DNA of 64,000 nucleotides from Petunia secreta (Eukaryota; Streptophyta; Magnoliopsida; Solanales; Solanaceae): NCBI GenBank assembly GCA_029990175.1, contig JARKIP010000035.1, forward strand, positions 34,424,001 to 34,488,000. Direction: 5' to 3'. The notes beneath the pieces are model-generated. The model made no database searches. It saw only the letters and a program-made list of their open reading frames with translations, and was not told where the DNA came from. The position numbers were made by a program, and so were the translations under genes. Of the stretch, positions 10,214 to 20,287 are shown in pieces. Position 1 is the stretch's first letter. Every line of letters starts with the position of its first letter.

Positions 10214-11456
10214 TGTACCTACAAGAAGCAACAAACGTTAGTAAAAGACCTCACTCACTCCCTCACTTGAGTTCACTCGGATCACTCTTTTGGGGGTGGT
10301 GGTGGATATTTCACTCGGACTTGTTACCAAAAGCTTCAAGTAGTTGACTATCAATCCTCAACCCAACCAACTATTCACGAACCAATTGTACTCCGGGGCG
10401 AGTGGAGTTGATATGACTCGATGAACGCTAAGCAATTTGAAGTGAGGACTTGAACCAAAAGATACTACGGATCTTCTTTGAATTCTAGTCTCCTTTCTAG
10501 GCACGATGATCCTAATAGCTCAAAGTGATTAGTACTAATCGAGTAGGATTATACTCTAATAGTACTAACCGGAATTAATGCAATCAAACAAAGGGAAATG
10601 CCTATGAAAATCTACCCGAAACAACACTTTCAGCACTCAGGAGGGGCGCCTGAACTCAGGAGGGGGCGCCTAACTGTGCAGTGTTCCAGGCGGGGCGCCT
10701 GGGTCTAGGCGGGGCGCCTGGGACTTAGGCAGTAGCCAAGTTAGGTGGGGCGCCTGGCTTAGGCGGGGCGCCTGGCCTGAAGCCTTTCCCAACTCGTTCC
10801 AAACCCGTTTCAAGTCGATTTTCAAGCTCCAAATCCGATGTTTTCAACTTGTTTTCACAATCCAATGATACCCAAAGTTGCTTTTGATCTTCCTTAACAA
10901 ACCCCAATCACATTAACATCCAAACAATCAATCAAATTCAAGATTCAATGTCAAGAACTCAAGAACAAGGGGGTTGTTCAAAGGGTTTTCAAAATGGATT
11001 GTGATTCATCAAACTTGGTGTTATCCATACTCAAATCCCACAAAATTGGTATCAAATCGTTTGTTTTTCAGTGAAGTTCAATCCCCAATAACAAGTTTTC
11101 AAGCAAACATCAATCCAACCCAAGAATCAAGCCAAAAATCATCAAGAACAAGTTCTTCAAGGGTTTAAGGGGTTTTGGGGTTTCAAATTTTCAAACTCCA
11201 CCAATTCAAACAATTTTGGTATCCAAGTAACGGGAATTCATTCACGATCAAGAATCTATAACACCCATGTCATAAATCATCCAAACCAACAAGATACACC
11301 AAATTTTTGTATTTTTCAATTTTTCAATTTTTTTTGTAATTTTCTTCTTTCAATAACTTCAACAACAAGAAAACTAAAAGGATAGATACTAGGCACGAAG
11401 AACCAAGGGTCGGGGGTTTGTAGAAACAAAACCCGAGCCTTGCTCTGATACCAAAC
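10214..11456 (-). other. T2 5' leader with primer-binding site and palindrome cluster
   Basis: Primer-binding site at 11442-11453 (minus strand), three bases from the LTR. A cluster of six GGGGCGCC-type palindromes (AGGCGGGGCGCCT and variants) lies at 10636-10770, the same type as in its LTR. The shared leader block is near 10390-10425. A TTCTTGTAGGTACAATG junction marks the start codon. Confidence 0.75.
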
Positions 11457-12283
11457 TGATGAGAATCAAATGCGGAAAAATAAAAGATAAAGAACGAGAC
11501 GTAACTCGATCTCTAATCCCAAGTAGCAACGGAGAACTTGTTCCGTTACACCCCGAGAGAAGGACAAGAACACCTACGCTATGCAACTACCCTCGAGCCA
11601 CACTTGGAGCTCGCAAATAGAATGATCGGGGCGGGGTTGTTAGGCAACTAGAATCCACTAGAAGTAACAAGTCCCAACTAAGGTTGGTTTTCATAAACCC
11701 AAAGAGAATCCACTCTTTACAATATTCAATTCATCATTCAACATAAACTAAGTGTAAAATAAGCTAGGCTTGGATATTTATAGTGTTTTCCCAAGCTTAC
11801 ATAAGACTTAACTACCCTTACTTAATAAGGTTCAACAAATAAGCCACGCAGGGCAAAATAGTAAAAGAACCATAAGTTCAGCAGCTAGGAGGGGCGCCTG
11901 GGGCTGGGAGGGGCGCCTGGATCATGCTGAAGCTAGGCTGGGCGCCTGGAGCTAGGCGGGGCGCCTGGCTTGGCCTTCAGCTAGGCTGGGCGCCTGGCTA
12001 GGCTGGGCGCCTGGCTTGGCCTTCAGTCAGGCGGGGCGCCTGGCTAGGTGGGGCGCCTGGGTGCCTTCCATTCTTAGGCAGTGAGCTTCCTAGGCGGGGC
12101 GCCTGGGCTAGGCGGGGCGCCTAGTTGTGCTGGGCCTCCTTCCTTCTCTTTAGGCGTGGAGCCTAATGATGAAACCATCCGGAACACTTCCAAAGCCCTT
12201 GACTTCAAGTCCATTGTATCTTCCAAGCTTGGCACAATTCGGAAAGTGTTGGAAAGTGTCTTGGTGCAATTTGGGTCTCATCA
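11457..12283 (-). repeat. T2 5' LTR (827 bp)
   Basis: Sense ends are TGATGAGACCC and GATTCTCATCA (8-bp inverted repeat TGATGAGA/TCTCATCA). TATA box at 11775-11782. About ten GGCGCC-centred palindromes lie at 11887-12125. Only one LTR of this element is in the window. Confidence 0.88.
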
Positions 12284-12284
12284 G

Positions 12285-13229
12285 ACTCCCAAACAAGTGA
12301 GCGATGATTACAAACGGATGCGGGAGTTGAGAGAAGTGGCAAAGGCTAAGTCGGTTGTTGAGACTAGCCCTTTGTCCAAAAGCTTGGTGGCAATCCCACC
12401 AACTTCTACCGGTGGCATATGTGCCATGATGCAACCGGGCGAGGTCCTAAAAGGAAATGATGGCAACAAGCTTCTCATATGCCTAGTGCACAAAGGTAAA
12501 GCTAGAGCCAAGGCTTTGGTTGAACTCCATGCAAAGGCGAAGAAGAACTTGGAGGAAGCTTATGCTAAGGTTGCCGCCAAGAAGAACAAAGGACGCAAGA
12601 AGGTGGAACTCAAGAAGGGTGACTATGTGTGGGTGCACTTCCGGAAAGAAAGGTTTCCAAACCTTAGGAAAGGGAAGTTGGCACCCCGAGGAGATGGCCC
12701 ATTCCAAGTGCTCTCGAAGATAAACAACAATGCCTATGTGGTCGACTTGCCAAGTGAGTATCAAGTTTCTAATACTTTCAATGTTAGTGACTTGGTTCCT
12801 TTGAATGTAGGTGATGAAGAGGCTGTGCTTAATGATGAAGAGGTCGTGGATGATGCTTCGATTTCGAGGACGAAATCTTCTCAAGAAGGGGAGGATGATA
12901 AGACCCAAACCCCCTCAAGACCATTCACTCGGAGTCAAGCCAAGTTGATCCAAGACACCCATCTTCATTTGATATGGAAGGGTATGGAAGAAGGCTCCAA
13001 GACCAACTTGAAGACTATACTTTGGTGTGCCATGGATGGAGAACCTTCTAGTACACTTGTCGAGGCATCCGGAGCACTTTTGGAAGCAACTCAAGAGGCC
13101 ACAGCACCAGGCGGACCGCCTACTCCACTAGGCCGGCCGCCTAGTTTTTGCACACTCTCTGGATCTCACCAGGCGGACCGCCTCTGTGAGAGTCCCAGAC
13201 CAGGCGGACCGCCCACTCCTTCAGCATAG
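12285..13229 (+). pseudogene. T4 protease-end / integrase-C-terminus fusion
   Basis: 315 codons including the stop; the 5' part is lost to T2. The first 70 codons match the segment after the protease in T9/T10 (T-P-K-Q-V-S-D-D-Y onwards, to C-L-V-H-K-G). The next codons match the integrase tail (K-A-R-A-K-A to R-G-D-G-P-F-Q-V). All of RT, RNase H and the integrase core is missing, and the join is in frame. The frame crosses the polypurine tract at 12883-12895 and continues for 110 codons in the LTR. There it carries T-R-S-Q-A-K and then G-G-P-P-T-P units encoded by the GC palindromes. The apparent upstream extension into 12081-12283 is T2 LTR and is not part of this gene. Confidence 0.8.
12883..12895 (+). 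other. T4 polypurine tract
   Basis: AAGAAGGGGAGGA directly before the LTR start TGATAAGACCC. It lies inside the open reading frame, where it encodes part of S-Q-E-G-E-D. Confidence 0.88.
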
Positions 13230-13724
13230 AGAAAAGAGGTGGGGCGCCTAGTTAGAGTAGGCTGGGCGCCTACTTTTGTGAAGGGTTGCGGGATTCCTAG
13301 TTTAATTGCTATGTTTTGGACAACTATAGCCCTATGAGGCCCTTATTGTTCTAACCCACTTTGGGGGTATTTTTGAGCTTTCATTACATGTAAGTGAAGT
13401 CTATAAATACTTCACAAACCTATTCAAACCTTAGTCTACCTTGAATTATATGAATGATGAAAAGAAACTATCTCTTGTTTGGAGAATCCTTTGCCTTGGT
13501 TGCTTGAATTCACTAGTGGAATCTAGTTGAGTCTTGAACCGAAAACCCGATCATTCTATTTGCGAGCCCCAAGTGTGGCTCGAGGGTAGTTGCATAGTGT
13601 AGGTCCTCCTTGACACCGATACGAGGGTATTATGGAACGAGTTCTCCATAGTTACTTCGTAGGGAGTTCGAGTAGTGTCTCGCTCTTTATCTTTATTTCC
13701 GCGTTTCGTTTTTGATTCTTATCA
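12896..13724 (+). repeat. T4 3' LTR (829 bp)
   Basis: Ends are TGATAAGACCC and GATTCTTATCA, with the inverted repeat TGATAAGA/TCTTATCA. A mixed cluster of GGCGGACCGCC, GGCCGGCC and GGGCGCC palindromes lies at 13110-13275. TATA box at 13402-13409. It belongs to the LTR family of T5 and T6. Confidence 0.9.
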
Positions 13725-14641
13725 GTTGGCCATTGTACCTACAAAGAAAAGAAACAAGAGTTAGTTAAAACACCTCACTCGCTCCCTCACTTGTGTTCAC
13801 TCGGATCACTCGTATGGTGGCGATGGCTATTTCACTCTTGCTTGAACTCAAAGCTTCACAAAGTTGAATAGTAAACCTAAACCTAATCACTCGACTCAAG
13901 AGCCAAATGTACTCCGGGGTGAGTGGAGTTAATAGGACTCGATTGGAACGCTAAGCACTTTGAGTGAGGACTTGAGTCAAAAGGCACTACGGATCTTCTT
14001 TGAGTTCTAGTCTCCGTTCTAAGGCACGATGATCCTAGTAGCTTGAAGTAATTAGTACTAATCGAGTAGGATTATACTCTAATAATACTAATTAGAAGCA
14101 ATGCAAACAACAAAACAAGCGAACCTAGAAGAAACTACCCGATTCCCAACTCTCCAGGAAGTAGGCGCCCCACCTGTTTGGACTAGGTGGTCCGCCCAGT
14201 GTCTGCAGTGGGGAGTAGGCGGTCAGCCTACTATGAGTAGGCGGTCCGCCTCTGTAAAGTCAAGAGAGCACAAAAAATTCAGGCGGTCCGCCCGTTTTCC
14301 TAGGCGCTCCGCCTACTGCAAGTTTCAGCACAGTTCAAACACGATTTTCTTGGTTTTGCACCCAAAAATTCATCAATCCACACGTTGTTTTGGCAAATCA
14401 AAGGTACCCCAATGTTTTTTCAAGCACAGAGATCAAACCCCAATCAATTTTATCAAACCCCAATCAAACCAAGATTCTATGATCAAATTTTTGTGTTTTT
14501 CAACCCTTTTCTATTTTTTTGTGTTTTCTTCTTTTTCTTCAACAACAAATAAGAACCTAAGATAGAAACCAACCTAGGCACGAAGAATCAAGGGTCGGGG
14601 GTTTGTAGAAACAAAACCCGAGCCTTGCTCTGATACCAAGA
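13725..14641 (-). other. T5 5' leader, primer-binding site and gag start codon
   Basis: Primer-binding site at 14627-14638. A mixed palindrome cluster (GGCGGTCCGCC, GGCGCC, GGCGCTCCGCC) lies at 14160-14325, as in its LTR. The shared leader block is near 13915-13950. A pyrimidine tract and TTTGTAGGTACAATG precede the gag ATG at 13733-13731. Confidence 0.75.
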
Positions 14642-15469
14642 TGATAAGAATCAAAAACGAAACGCGGAAATAAAGATAAAGAGCGAGACACTACTCGAAC
14701 TCCCTACGAAGTAACTATGGAGAACTCGTTCCATAATACCCTCGTATCGGTGTCAAGGAGGACCTACACTATGCAACTACCCTCGAGCCACACTTGGGGC
14801 TCGCAAATAGAATGATCGGATTTTCGGTTCAAGACTCAACTAGATTCCACTAGTGAATTCAAGCAACCAAGGCAAAGGATTCTCCAAACAAGAGATAGTT
14901 TCTTTTCATCATTCATATAATTCAAGGTAGACTAAGGTTTGAATAGGTTTGTGAAGTATTTATAGACTTCACTTACATGTAATGAAAGCTCAAAAATACC
15001 CCCAAAGTGGGTTAAAACAATAAGGGCCTCATAGGGCTATAGTTGTCCAAAACATAGCAAATAAACTAGGAATCCCGCAACCCTTCACAAAGTAGGCGCC
15101 CAGCCTACTCTAACTAGGCGCCCCGCCTCTTTTCACTATGCTGAAGGAGTGGGCGGTCCGCCTGGCTTGGAACTCTCACAGAGGCGGTCCGCCTGGTGAG
15201 ATCCAGAGAGTGAGCAAAAACTAGGCGGCCGGCCTAGTTGAGTAGGCGGTCCGCCTAGTGCTGTGGCCTCTTGAGTTGCTTCCAAAAGTGCTCCGGATGC
15301 CTCGACAAGTGTACTAGAAGGTTCTCCATCCATGGCACACCAAAGTATAGTCTTCAAGTTGGTCTTGGAGCCTTCTTCCATACCCTTCCATATCAAATGA
15401 AGATGGGTGTCTTGGATCAACTTGGCTTGACTCCGAGTGAAGGGTCTTGAGGGGGTTTGGGCCTTATCA
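14642..15469 (-). repeat. T5 5' LTR (828 bp)
   Basis: Sense start TGATAAGGCCC, end GATTCTTATCA. TATA box at 14957-14964. Palindromes at 15093-15260. The first 94 codons or so of the sense strand are open and match the polyprotein tail seen in T4. Confidence 0.88.
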
Positions 15470-15913
15470 GCCTCATAGGGCTATAGTTGTCCAAAACATA
15501 GCAATTAAACTAGGAATCCCGCAACCCTTCACAAAGTAGGCGCCCAGCCTACTCTAACTAGGCGCCCCGCCTCTTTTCACTATGCTGAAGGAGTGGGCGG
15601 TCCGCCTGGCATGGGACTCTCACAGAGGCGGTCCGCCTGGTGAGATCCAGAGAGTGTGCAAAAACTAGGCGGCCGGCCTAGTGGAGTAGGCGGTCCGCCT
15701 GGTGCTGTGGCCTCTTGAGTTGCTTCCAAAAGTGCTCCGGATGCCTCGACAAGTGTACTAGAAGGTCCTCCATCCATGGCACACCAAAGTATAGTCTTCA
15801 AGTCGCTCCCGAGGCCTTCTTCCATACTCTTCCATGTCAAATGAAGATGGGTGTCTTGGATCAACTTGGCTTGACTCCGAGTGAAGGGTCTTGAGGGGGT
15901 TTGGGTCTTATCA
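15470..15913 (-). mobile_element. T6: partial LTR (444 bp) interrupted by T5
   Basis: This is the first half of an LTR of the T4/T5 family, from its sense start TGATAAGACCC at 15913 to the point where T5 inserted. It matches 15026-15469 over its whole length without visible gaps, but with roughly 20 differences. It is therefore a separate older copy rather than a recent duplication. Its flank in T7 is GCCTC (15914-15918), the same five bases as the T5 flank. The remainder of the element is off the window. Confidence 0.7.
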
Positions 15914-16269
15914 GCCTCCCACAGTGGGCGGTCCGCCTACTGCTTTTTCAGCAGCTTCGCAACACGCGTTTTTCTCTCGTTTTGCAACCAAAAATCCAAC
16001 GTTTTCAACCCGATACACAAAATTAATGATACCCAAAGGTGTATACAACTATATTAACCAATCCCCAATGGTTTTCAACCTCCAACAAACATCAACAAGC
16101 TTCGATTCAAGATTGAAGCGTTTTCAAGAAATTTTCAAACTTTTGGGATTTGATTTTCGAAATTTTGATTCGTAACACCAAAACGTGATATATGGGTACC
16201 AAAACAACGGGAATACTATAAGGAACAAACCCCAATACTTTTTAACACTTGGGGATTCGATTCCAACCC
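15914..16269 (-). other. T7 leader, distal part
   Basis: Leader sequence between T6 and T8, with a GGCGGTCCGCC palindrome at about 15927-15937. It resembles the leaders of T8 and T17 at the same distance from the primer-binding site. No gene. Confidence 0.65.
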
Positions 16270-17039
16270 TGATAAGGATCAAATACGCGGAAGCAAATAA
16301 CAAGGATGCGGAAGCAACAATCACAAGATAACAAGAACGTAAGGGATTGGGGAGAATAGAAATAGAAGAAAGAATTGAATCAAACTAAACAATTAGATTA
16401 ATTCAAAAGGGAGAAGAGACTTGAACCATTAAACGGGATTCACACTAGCGGTGATCCTCCATGGATTCAACGTAAGAGATACTCGAAGTCAACGCTTCAA
16501 CAAGAAAGGCCTAGCCTATTCTATCTCTCAATTCTATCTTCAAAACTAGCTAAATGAAATAAATGACTAAGTGTGGTATTTATAGGTTCACCACACTTCT
16601 AAATGAAATGTCTAAAAGCCCTCAAATGTAATAAAAACAATACAAGCCTCGTAGGGCCAAAATAGGAATTACGCATGGCATTCCCGTGCAAAACAACGCA
16701 ACTAGGCGCCCCGCCTAGTGTAGGTAGGCGCCCCGCCTAGTCTCATCAGGCGTCCCAAGCAGGCCCTCCGCCTACTGCAGAGGCGGACTGAGATCCAGAG
16801 GTCAGACACAAAGTGGGCGGTCCACCTAGTCAAAGGGGCGGTCCGCCTACTTCCTTGAAGGCTTGAAATGTCTCGAAATGTGTCTCCCGAGCCTCTCCTT
16901 TGGGGCCTAGGCGGTCCTCCTCCCGTGGCGCTCCTTTGCATGATCTTTAAGTCGCTTTCGGGGGCCTTGGCGGTACTCTTTGTGCTCTCAAGCTTAGCTC
17001 TTGATGGTTGGCGTTTTGGCTCCAATTTGGGTCTTATCA
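16270..17039 (-). repeat. T8 3' LTR (770 bp)
   Basis: Sense start TGATAAGACCC, end GATCCTTATCA. TATA box at 16577-16584. Palindromes at 16702-16855, including GGCGCCCCGCC and GGCGGTCCGCC. Confidence 0.92.
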
Positions 17040-17052
17040 TCCTCCCCTTCTT
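17040..17052 (-). other. T8 polypurine tract
   Basis: AAGAAGGGGAGGA on the minus strand, next to the LTR start TGATAAGACCC. It is preceded by the conserved TTTCGAGGACGAAAT block. Confidence 0.88.
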
Positions 17053-17093
17053 GAAAGGATTTCGTCCTCGAAATCAAACCATCAAGCCTACAT

Positions 17094-18872
17094 TCAAAAC
17101 AAGCACAAACAAAGCTTCCCACTACAAGAGTAGGTTAGTGGAAACGTGTGGGAAAACACACTCTTATGGTATAGCCAAGCATCAATAACAACGATAAAGC
17201 ACATGATTCCAAAGACAACAACAATCACTTGGCTTCCCCAATGGGTACACTCAACACATGATTCATCAAGGAGATCAATAGGATAGAGAATATGCAAGAT
17301 CAAGCCATTAAAATTCCTATGATCTCGAAGTCCAATTAGGACACACCAAAACTTCCCACTACAAGAGTAGGAAAGTCCAACAAGAGTGAGTACAAGTGAT
17401 GTGAAAATCACACTTTTATGATAGAGCCAAGCATCAATACTAATCAAAAAGCTTATGTTCCCAAAGGAAACAACAAGTTCTTGGCTCAACAACGACAAGT
17501 ACTCACTACCATAACAAGCAAAGAGATCAATAAGATATGGAACATGCAAGATTAAGCAACTAAGTTCCTTATGACCTCCAAGCTTATGGTCATCACATCG
17601 AGCTTTGGCATGCTCAACACTCAAGGTGTGATCAACATATGGGATGGAGTAAGCAACATAATTCAAGCGACAACAAACATCGAATACTCCACTCCCCTTC
17701 TTGGAAGCATTCTTACACACACCAAGAGTGACTTCCCCTCCTCCCATTCCAACTCCAAGACAATCTTCCTCACTAGCCAAACTCCAAAGGAAGGTCTCCA
17801 AAATTGGCCCTTCATCATTATAGTCCACACAATGAAGGTTAGGACTACTAGAAGATGGTTTAACACAACCAAAATCAAGACCACTCATCCCACTTGGAGT
17901 TCCAAACAATGGATCATCCATAGAGTCTAACTTTTCAAACCATGGAGGTTCTATTCTATTGCCAATCCTAGTCCGATACAATTCGCTACCACAAATGAGA
18001 TCATGCTCACACAATGGAAATGTAAAAGCATGCACTTCAAATTCATGGTTATCCAAAAACATGGTATCAAGACTAGGTTCTTCACTCTCACCCGAGGAGT
18101 CATTGAAAACAATTCGATCCATCTCATTCACTAGGGACTCCTCAAGGTCACTACAAACCTCACTACAACACATAGGCCCACCATTATCAAACAATTCATC
18201 AAGGGAGAGGGTAGGGTATTCATTCAACTCATCTTCCCCTTTATCAAATATAGGTGGAGTGTCATAACAAGGATCACAAATAGGGTCAACTACACATTCT
18301 TCACTAATGAGAGGTTCAATGAAAACCGAGCTCACATCATGATGTGGCTTATCATCCCTCTCAACTAGTGGTTCACAATCACACACAAACACATTGTAAT
18401 CATACAAATCATCAACTAGTGTTGAGTTACCACAAACACTACCATAAGACAAGGCAGTAACATGTTCAAGGGAAGAACTATCACTTACCTCTAAGTGGCC
18501 ATCTTGCTCACTCAATGCATTTGAAATGTCATGGATTGTCTCTTCACCTTGAAGCTCACATTGAAGAGTTTCTTCACCTTTTCTATCCTTCTTGGGACAT
18601 GATTGAGGCTCCATTGCTTTGCCTCCAAGAGTACCTACACAAGCATTCACAAGAATAGGAGAAAAAGATAAAGGGTTAAGGTTAGAATAAGGGGTGTCCT
18701 CACTCTTTTTCCCCTCTTTCTTTTCTCTCATTTTATTTTCAAGGTTAGGTGTAGATTCGGGTGGTGACATCCCACTCACATCACTCGACACATCCTCTCC
18801 TTTTTCCACTCGAGGAATGTCACCGGTCACTCCCTTACTCCTCTCAATCTTTTGTCTCTCAAATTCGGGTTA
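17094..18872 (-). CDS. T8 second frame: conserved unknown domain
   Basis: Open from just after an in-frame TAA (18870-18872) to the stop at 17094, about 590 codons. The clear homology begins within a few codons of that TAA (K-I-E-R-S-K-G-V-T-G-D, as in T2). Blocks shared with T3 and T14: C-Y-D-T-P-P-I-F-D-K-G-E-D-E-L, H-H-D-V-S-S, L-C-E-H-D with G-S-E-L-Y-R-T-R, E-P-P-W, K-K-G-S-G-V-F-D. Two C-terminal units end in D-A-W-L-Y-H-K-S-V. No ATG is found near the start: the first in-frame Met is about 30 codons in. The domain was probably once fused to the first frame and is now separated by a frameshift and the TAA. Function unknown. Confidence 0.72.
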
Positions 18873-20287
18873 ATTGGGACGAGGCCCAAGAATACCCATA
18901 GCCGGAGTAGGTGGACTTTTAACATCAATCCGGAATCTAGGACTAAGAGACTCATCACTTGAGATCTCTTTCTTCTTTGTTGGTGAACCACTCGGCTTTG
19001 GAGCTTGGGGTTCACCTTGTCGACAATTGTCAACTCTTTTCTTGCACTAGTCCCACCCTTGCTTGTGATTGTAGGACTTCTTGTTTGCACATTGTTGCCC
19101 ATGGATTGAAGTTCTCGCTCCCTCCTCCATTGTATGATCCTAGCTTGCATCTCAATGGACATCTTTCCCCATCTACCGTAAGGTGCAAACTCATAAATCC
19201 CTTGACCCGTGGCCACTAGATACATATCCCGTTTAGCATCATAGTGAACCTCCTTGTTGTGCAACCATGGGTCACCTAGCCAAACTCCCACATTGGGTAC
19301 GGGATACACATCACACCAAACATACTCATTGTAACCCTTATGAGATATGAGTACCCGTGCCTCCTTGAACACCCGAACTCCTTTGTACTCATAGGGGTAC
19401 TTAAGATCATGGCATGGTATGTTTAGCATTTGAACTACTCTTGGGTTAATGCAATTGGCATCGGTTCCACCAATTTGGAGCAAGTATCCATCAACCCTAT
19501 TTACCCCAACAACAAACCTACTTCTACCCAAGTTTCGTATAGGTACATCCAAAGAAGAGCTTGAATGTCCAAGACTAGTATTACCATCAACTCGGGTTTT
19601 CCTTATCCCTCCACTAGTGACAACACCACTAGAATAACCTCCACTTACCGTCACTCTTCCAACATTAGAAGTGTTGTTGAAAGTCGGGGAAGATATACCA
19701 CTATGGAAACCATAATTGCCTCTCGCCTTGGCTCCATAGCCCATAGCACCACTCCTACCACCACTACTAGAGCAACGCACCCCCGTAACGGTAAGAGAAA
19801 GACCATTTCTCCTTCCACCATTCACATGGGAACTAGAAGATGCAAACCTCCCATTTCCCATGGAACAACCACCACCACCTCCCATACTAATGGAAGGTCC
19901 TCTACTACTCTCTTGCTCACCACAAGCAACATCAAGAGAAGATGCAATTGAACAATTCTCATAATCAACCTCATCACCAATTCTCTCTACGTCACTATCA
20001 TCATGTTCAAATTCATCACAAGAAGAGTAAGTAGGATCATCATACCTTGAAGCGTCACCATCCTCATATTCTTGACTTGGAGCATAAGATTCTTCACATT
20101 CATCTTCGCATGCCCCATAGTCTTCTTCATCTGCATAATCAACATAGTGACCCGCTTCATCATCATAGGAGCCTTGGTTCCCCGAATCGTCATAGCAATA
20201 CCCATCATCATCATCATCATCATAGGAACCATAGTCTCCATCATCTTCGCATGAGTCATATCCTCCACAATCGTCATCCGAAGCCAT
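18827..20287 (-). CDS. T8 first frame: D/Y/G/S-rich protein with inactive protease-like domain (486 aa)
   Basis: Start at the ATG at 20287 (M-A-S-D-D-D-C), the counterpart of the T17 start. Residues 1-130 are highly acidic with many Tyr, Ser and Gly, including an Asp run encoded by CAT triplets. Residues about 130-260 are Gly/Ser-rich. Residues about 265-370 align with the retropepsin region of the other elements: the end motif W-L-G-D-P-W-L-H-N-K-E-V-H-Y-D corresponds to L-L-G-R-P-W-Q-F-D-R-Q-V-V-H-D. The catalytic D-S-G position reads I-G-G-T-D-A-N, so the catalytic Asp is gone. The last 60 or so residues are probably out of frame: another frame gives a Lys/Ser/Pro-rich stretch down to the TAA at 18870. 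That implies a frameshift near 19000. It may replace gag as an RNA-binding or phase-separating protein, which is inference. Confidence 0.72.
   Translation of the reverse strand: MASDDDCGGYDSCEDDGDYGSYDDDDDDGYCYDDSGNQGSYDDEAGHYVDYADEEDYGACEDECEESYAPSQEYEDGDASRYDDPTYSSCDEFEHDDSDVERIGDEVDYENCSIASSLDVACGEQESSRGPSISMGGGGGCSMGNGRFASSSSHVNGGRRNGLSLTVTGVRCSSSGGRSGAMGYGAKARGNYGFHSGISSPTFNNTSNVGRVTVSGGYSSGVVTSGGIRKTRVDGNTSLGHSSSSLDVPIRNLGRSRFVVGVNRVDGYLLQIGGTDANCINPRVVQMLNIPCHDLKYPYEYKGVRVFKEARVLISHKGYNEYVWCDVYPVPNVGVWLGDPWLHNKEVHYDAKRDMYLVATGQGIYEFAPYGRWGKMSIEMQARIIQWRRERELQSMGNNVQTRSPTITSKGGTSARKELTIVDKVNPKLQSRVVHQQRRKRSQVMSLLVLDSGLMLKVHLLRLWVFLGLVPINPNLRDKRLRGVRE

Larger units (their letters stand above)
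1369..12283 (-). mobile_element. T2: non-autonomous gag-protease-unknown-domain element, split by T3
   Basis: Minus-strand element with its 5' LTR at 11457-12283, leader 10214-11456, and one long reading frame in two pieces, 8051-10213 and 1369-2606. T3 (2612-8050) is inserted between the pieces; removing it with one copy of the duplication CAATC restores a single uninterrupted frame. The left end is cut by T1, and its 3' LTR is off the window. T2 itself lies in T4: bases 12284-12288 (GACTC) are the visible flank. It has no RT, RNase H or integrase. Its LTR resembles that of the autonomous T10 (TGATGAGACCC start), so T10-like elements are plausible helpers. Confidence 0.85.
12284..13724 (+). 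mobile_element. T4: 3' end of a gag-pol element with an internal pol deletion
   Basis: Plus-strand element whose left part is cut by T2 and lies off the window. What remains is the end of the protease region, fused directly to the integrase C-terminus, the polypurine tract, and a 3' LTR (12896-13724). It is inserted in T5 two codons after the T5 gag ATG; flank 13725-13729 is GTTGG. The fusion removes the segment that corresponds to 35019-37346 of T9. The cut points look like a spliced intron (see findings). Confidence 0.85.
13725..15469 (-). mobile_element. T5: 5' end of a minus-strand element, cut by T4
   Basis: The 5' LTR (14642-15469) and leader are present. Only the first codons of gag (M-A-N, 13733-13725) remain, because T4 inserted there. 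The rest is off the window to the left. The right flank 15470-15474 (GCCTC) borders a partial LTR of the same family (T6), so T5 inserted into that LTR. Confidence 0.83.

Noticed and set aside
12081..12283. Upstream part of the T4 frame as coding sequence
   Set aside because: This stretch is the T2 LTR; the frame is open across the junction by chance.
17094..18830. Coupled stop-start (GTGA overlap) between the two T8 frames as programmed reinitiation
   Set aside because: The overlap uses GTG, not ATG. Homology of the second frame extends upstream of it, and a frameshift plus a TAA at 18870 explains the arrangement better.
20200..20230. CAT-triplet microsatellite as an independent repeat
   Set aside because: It encodes an Asp run within the acidic protein of T8, and T17 codes for similar acidic residues there.
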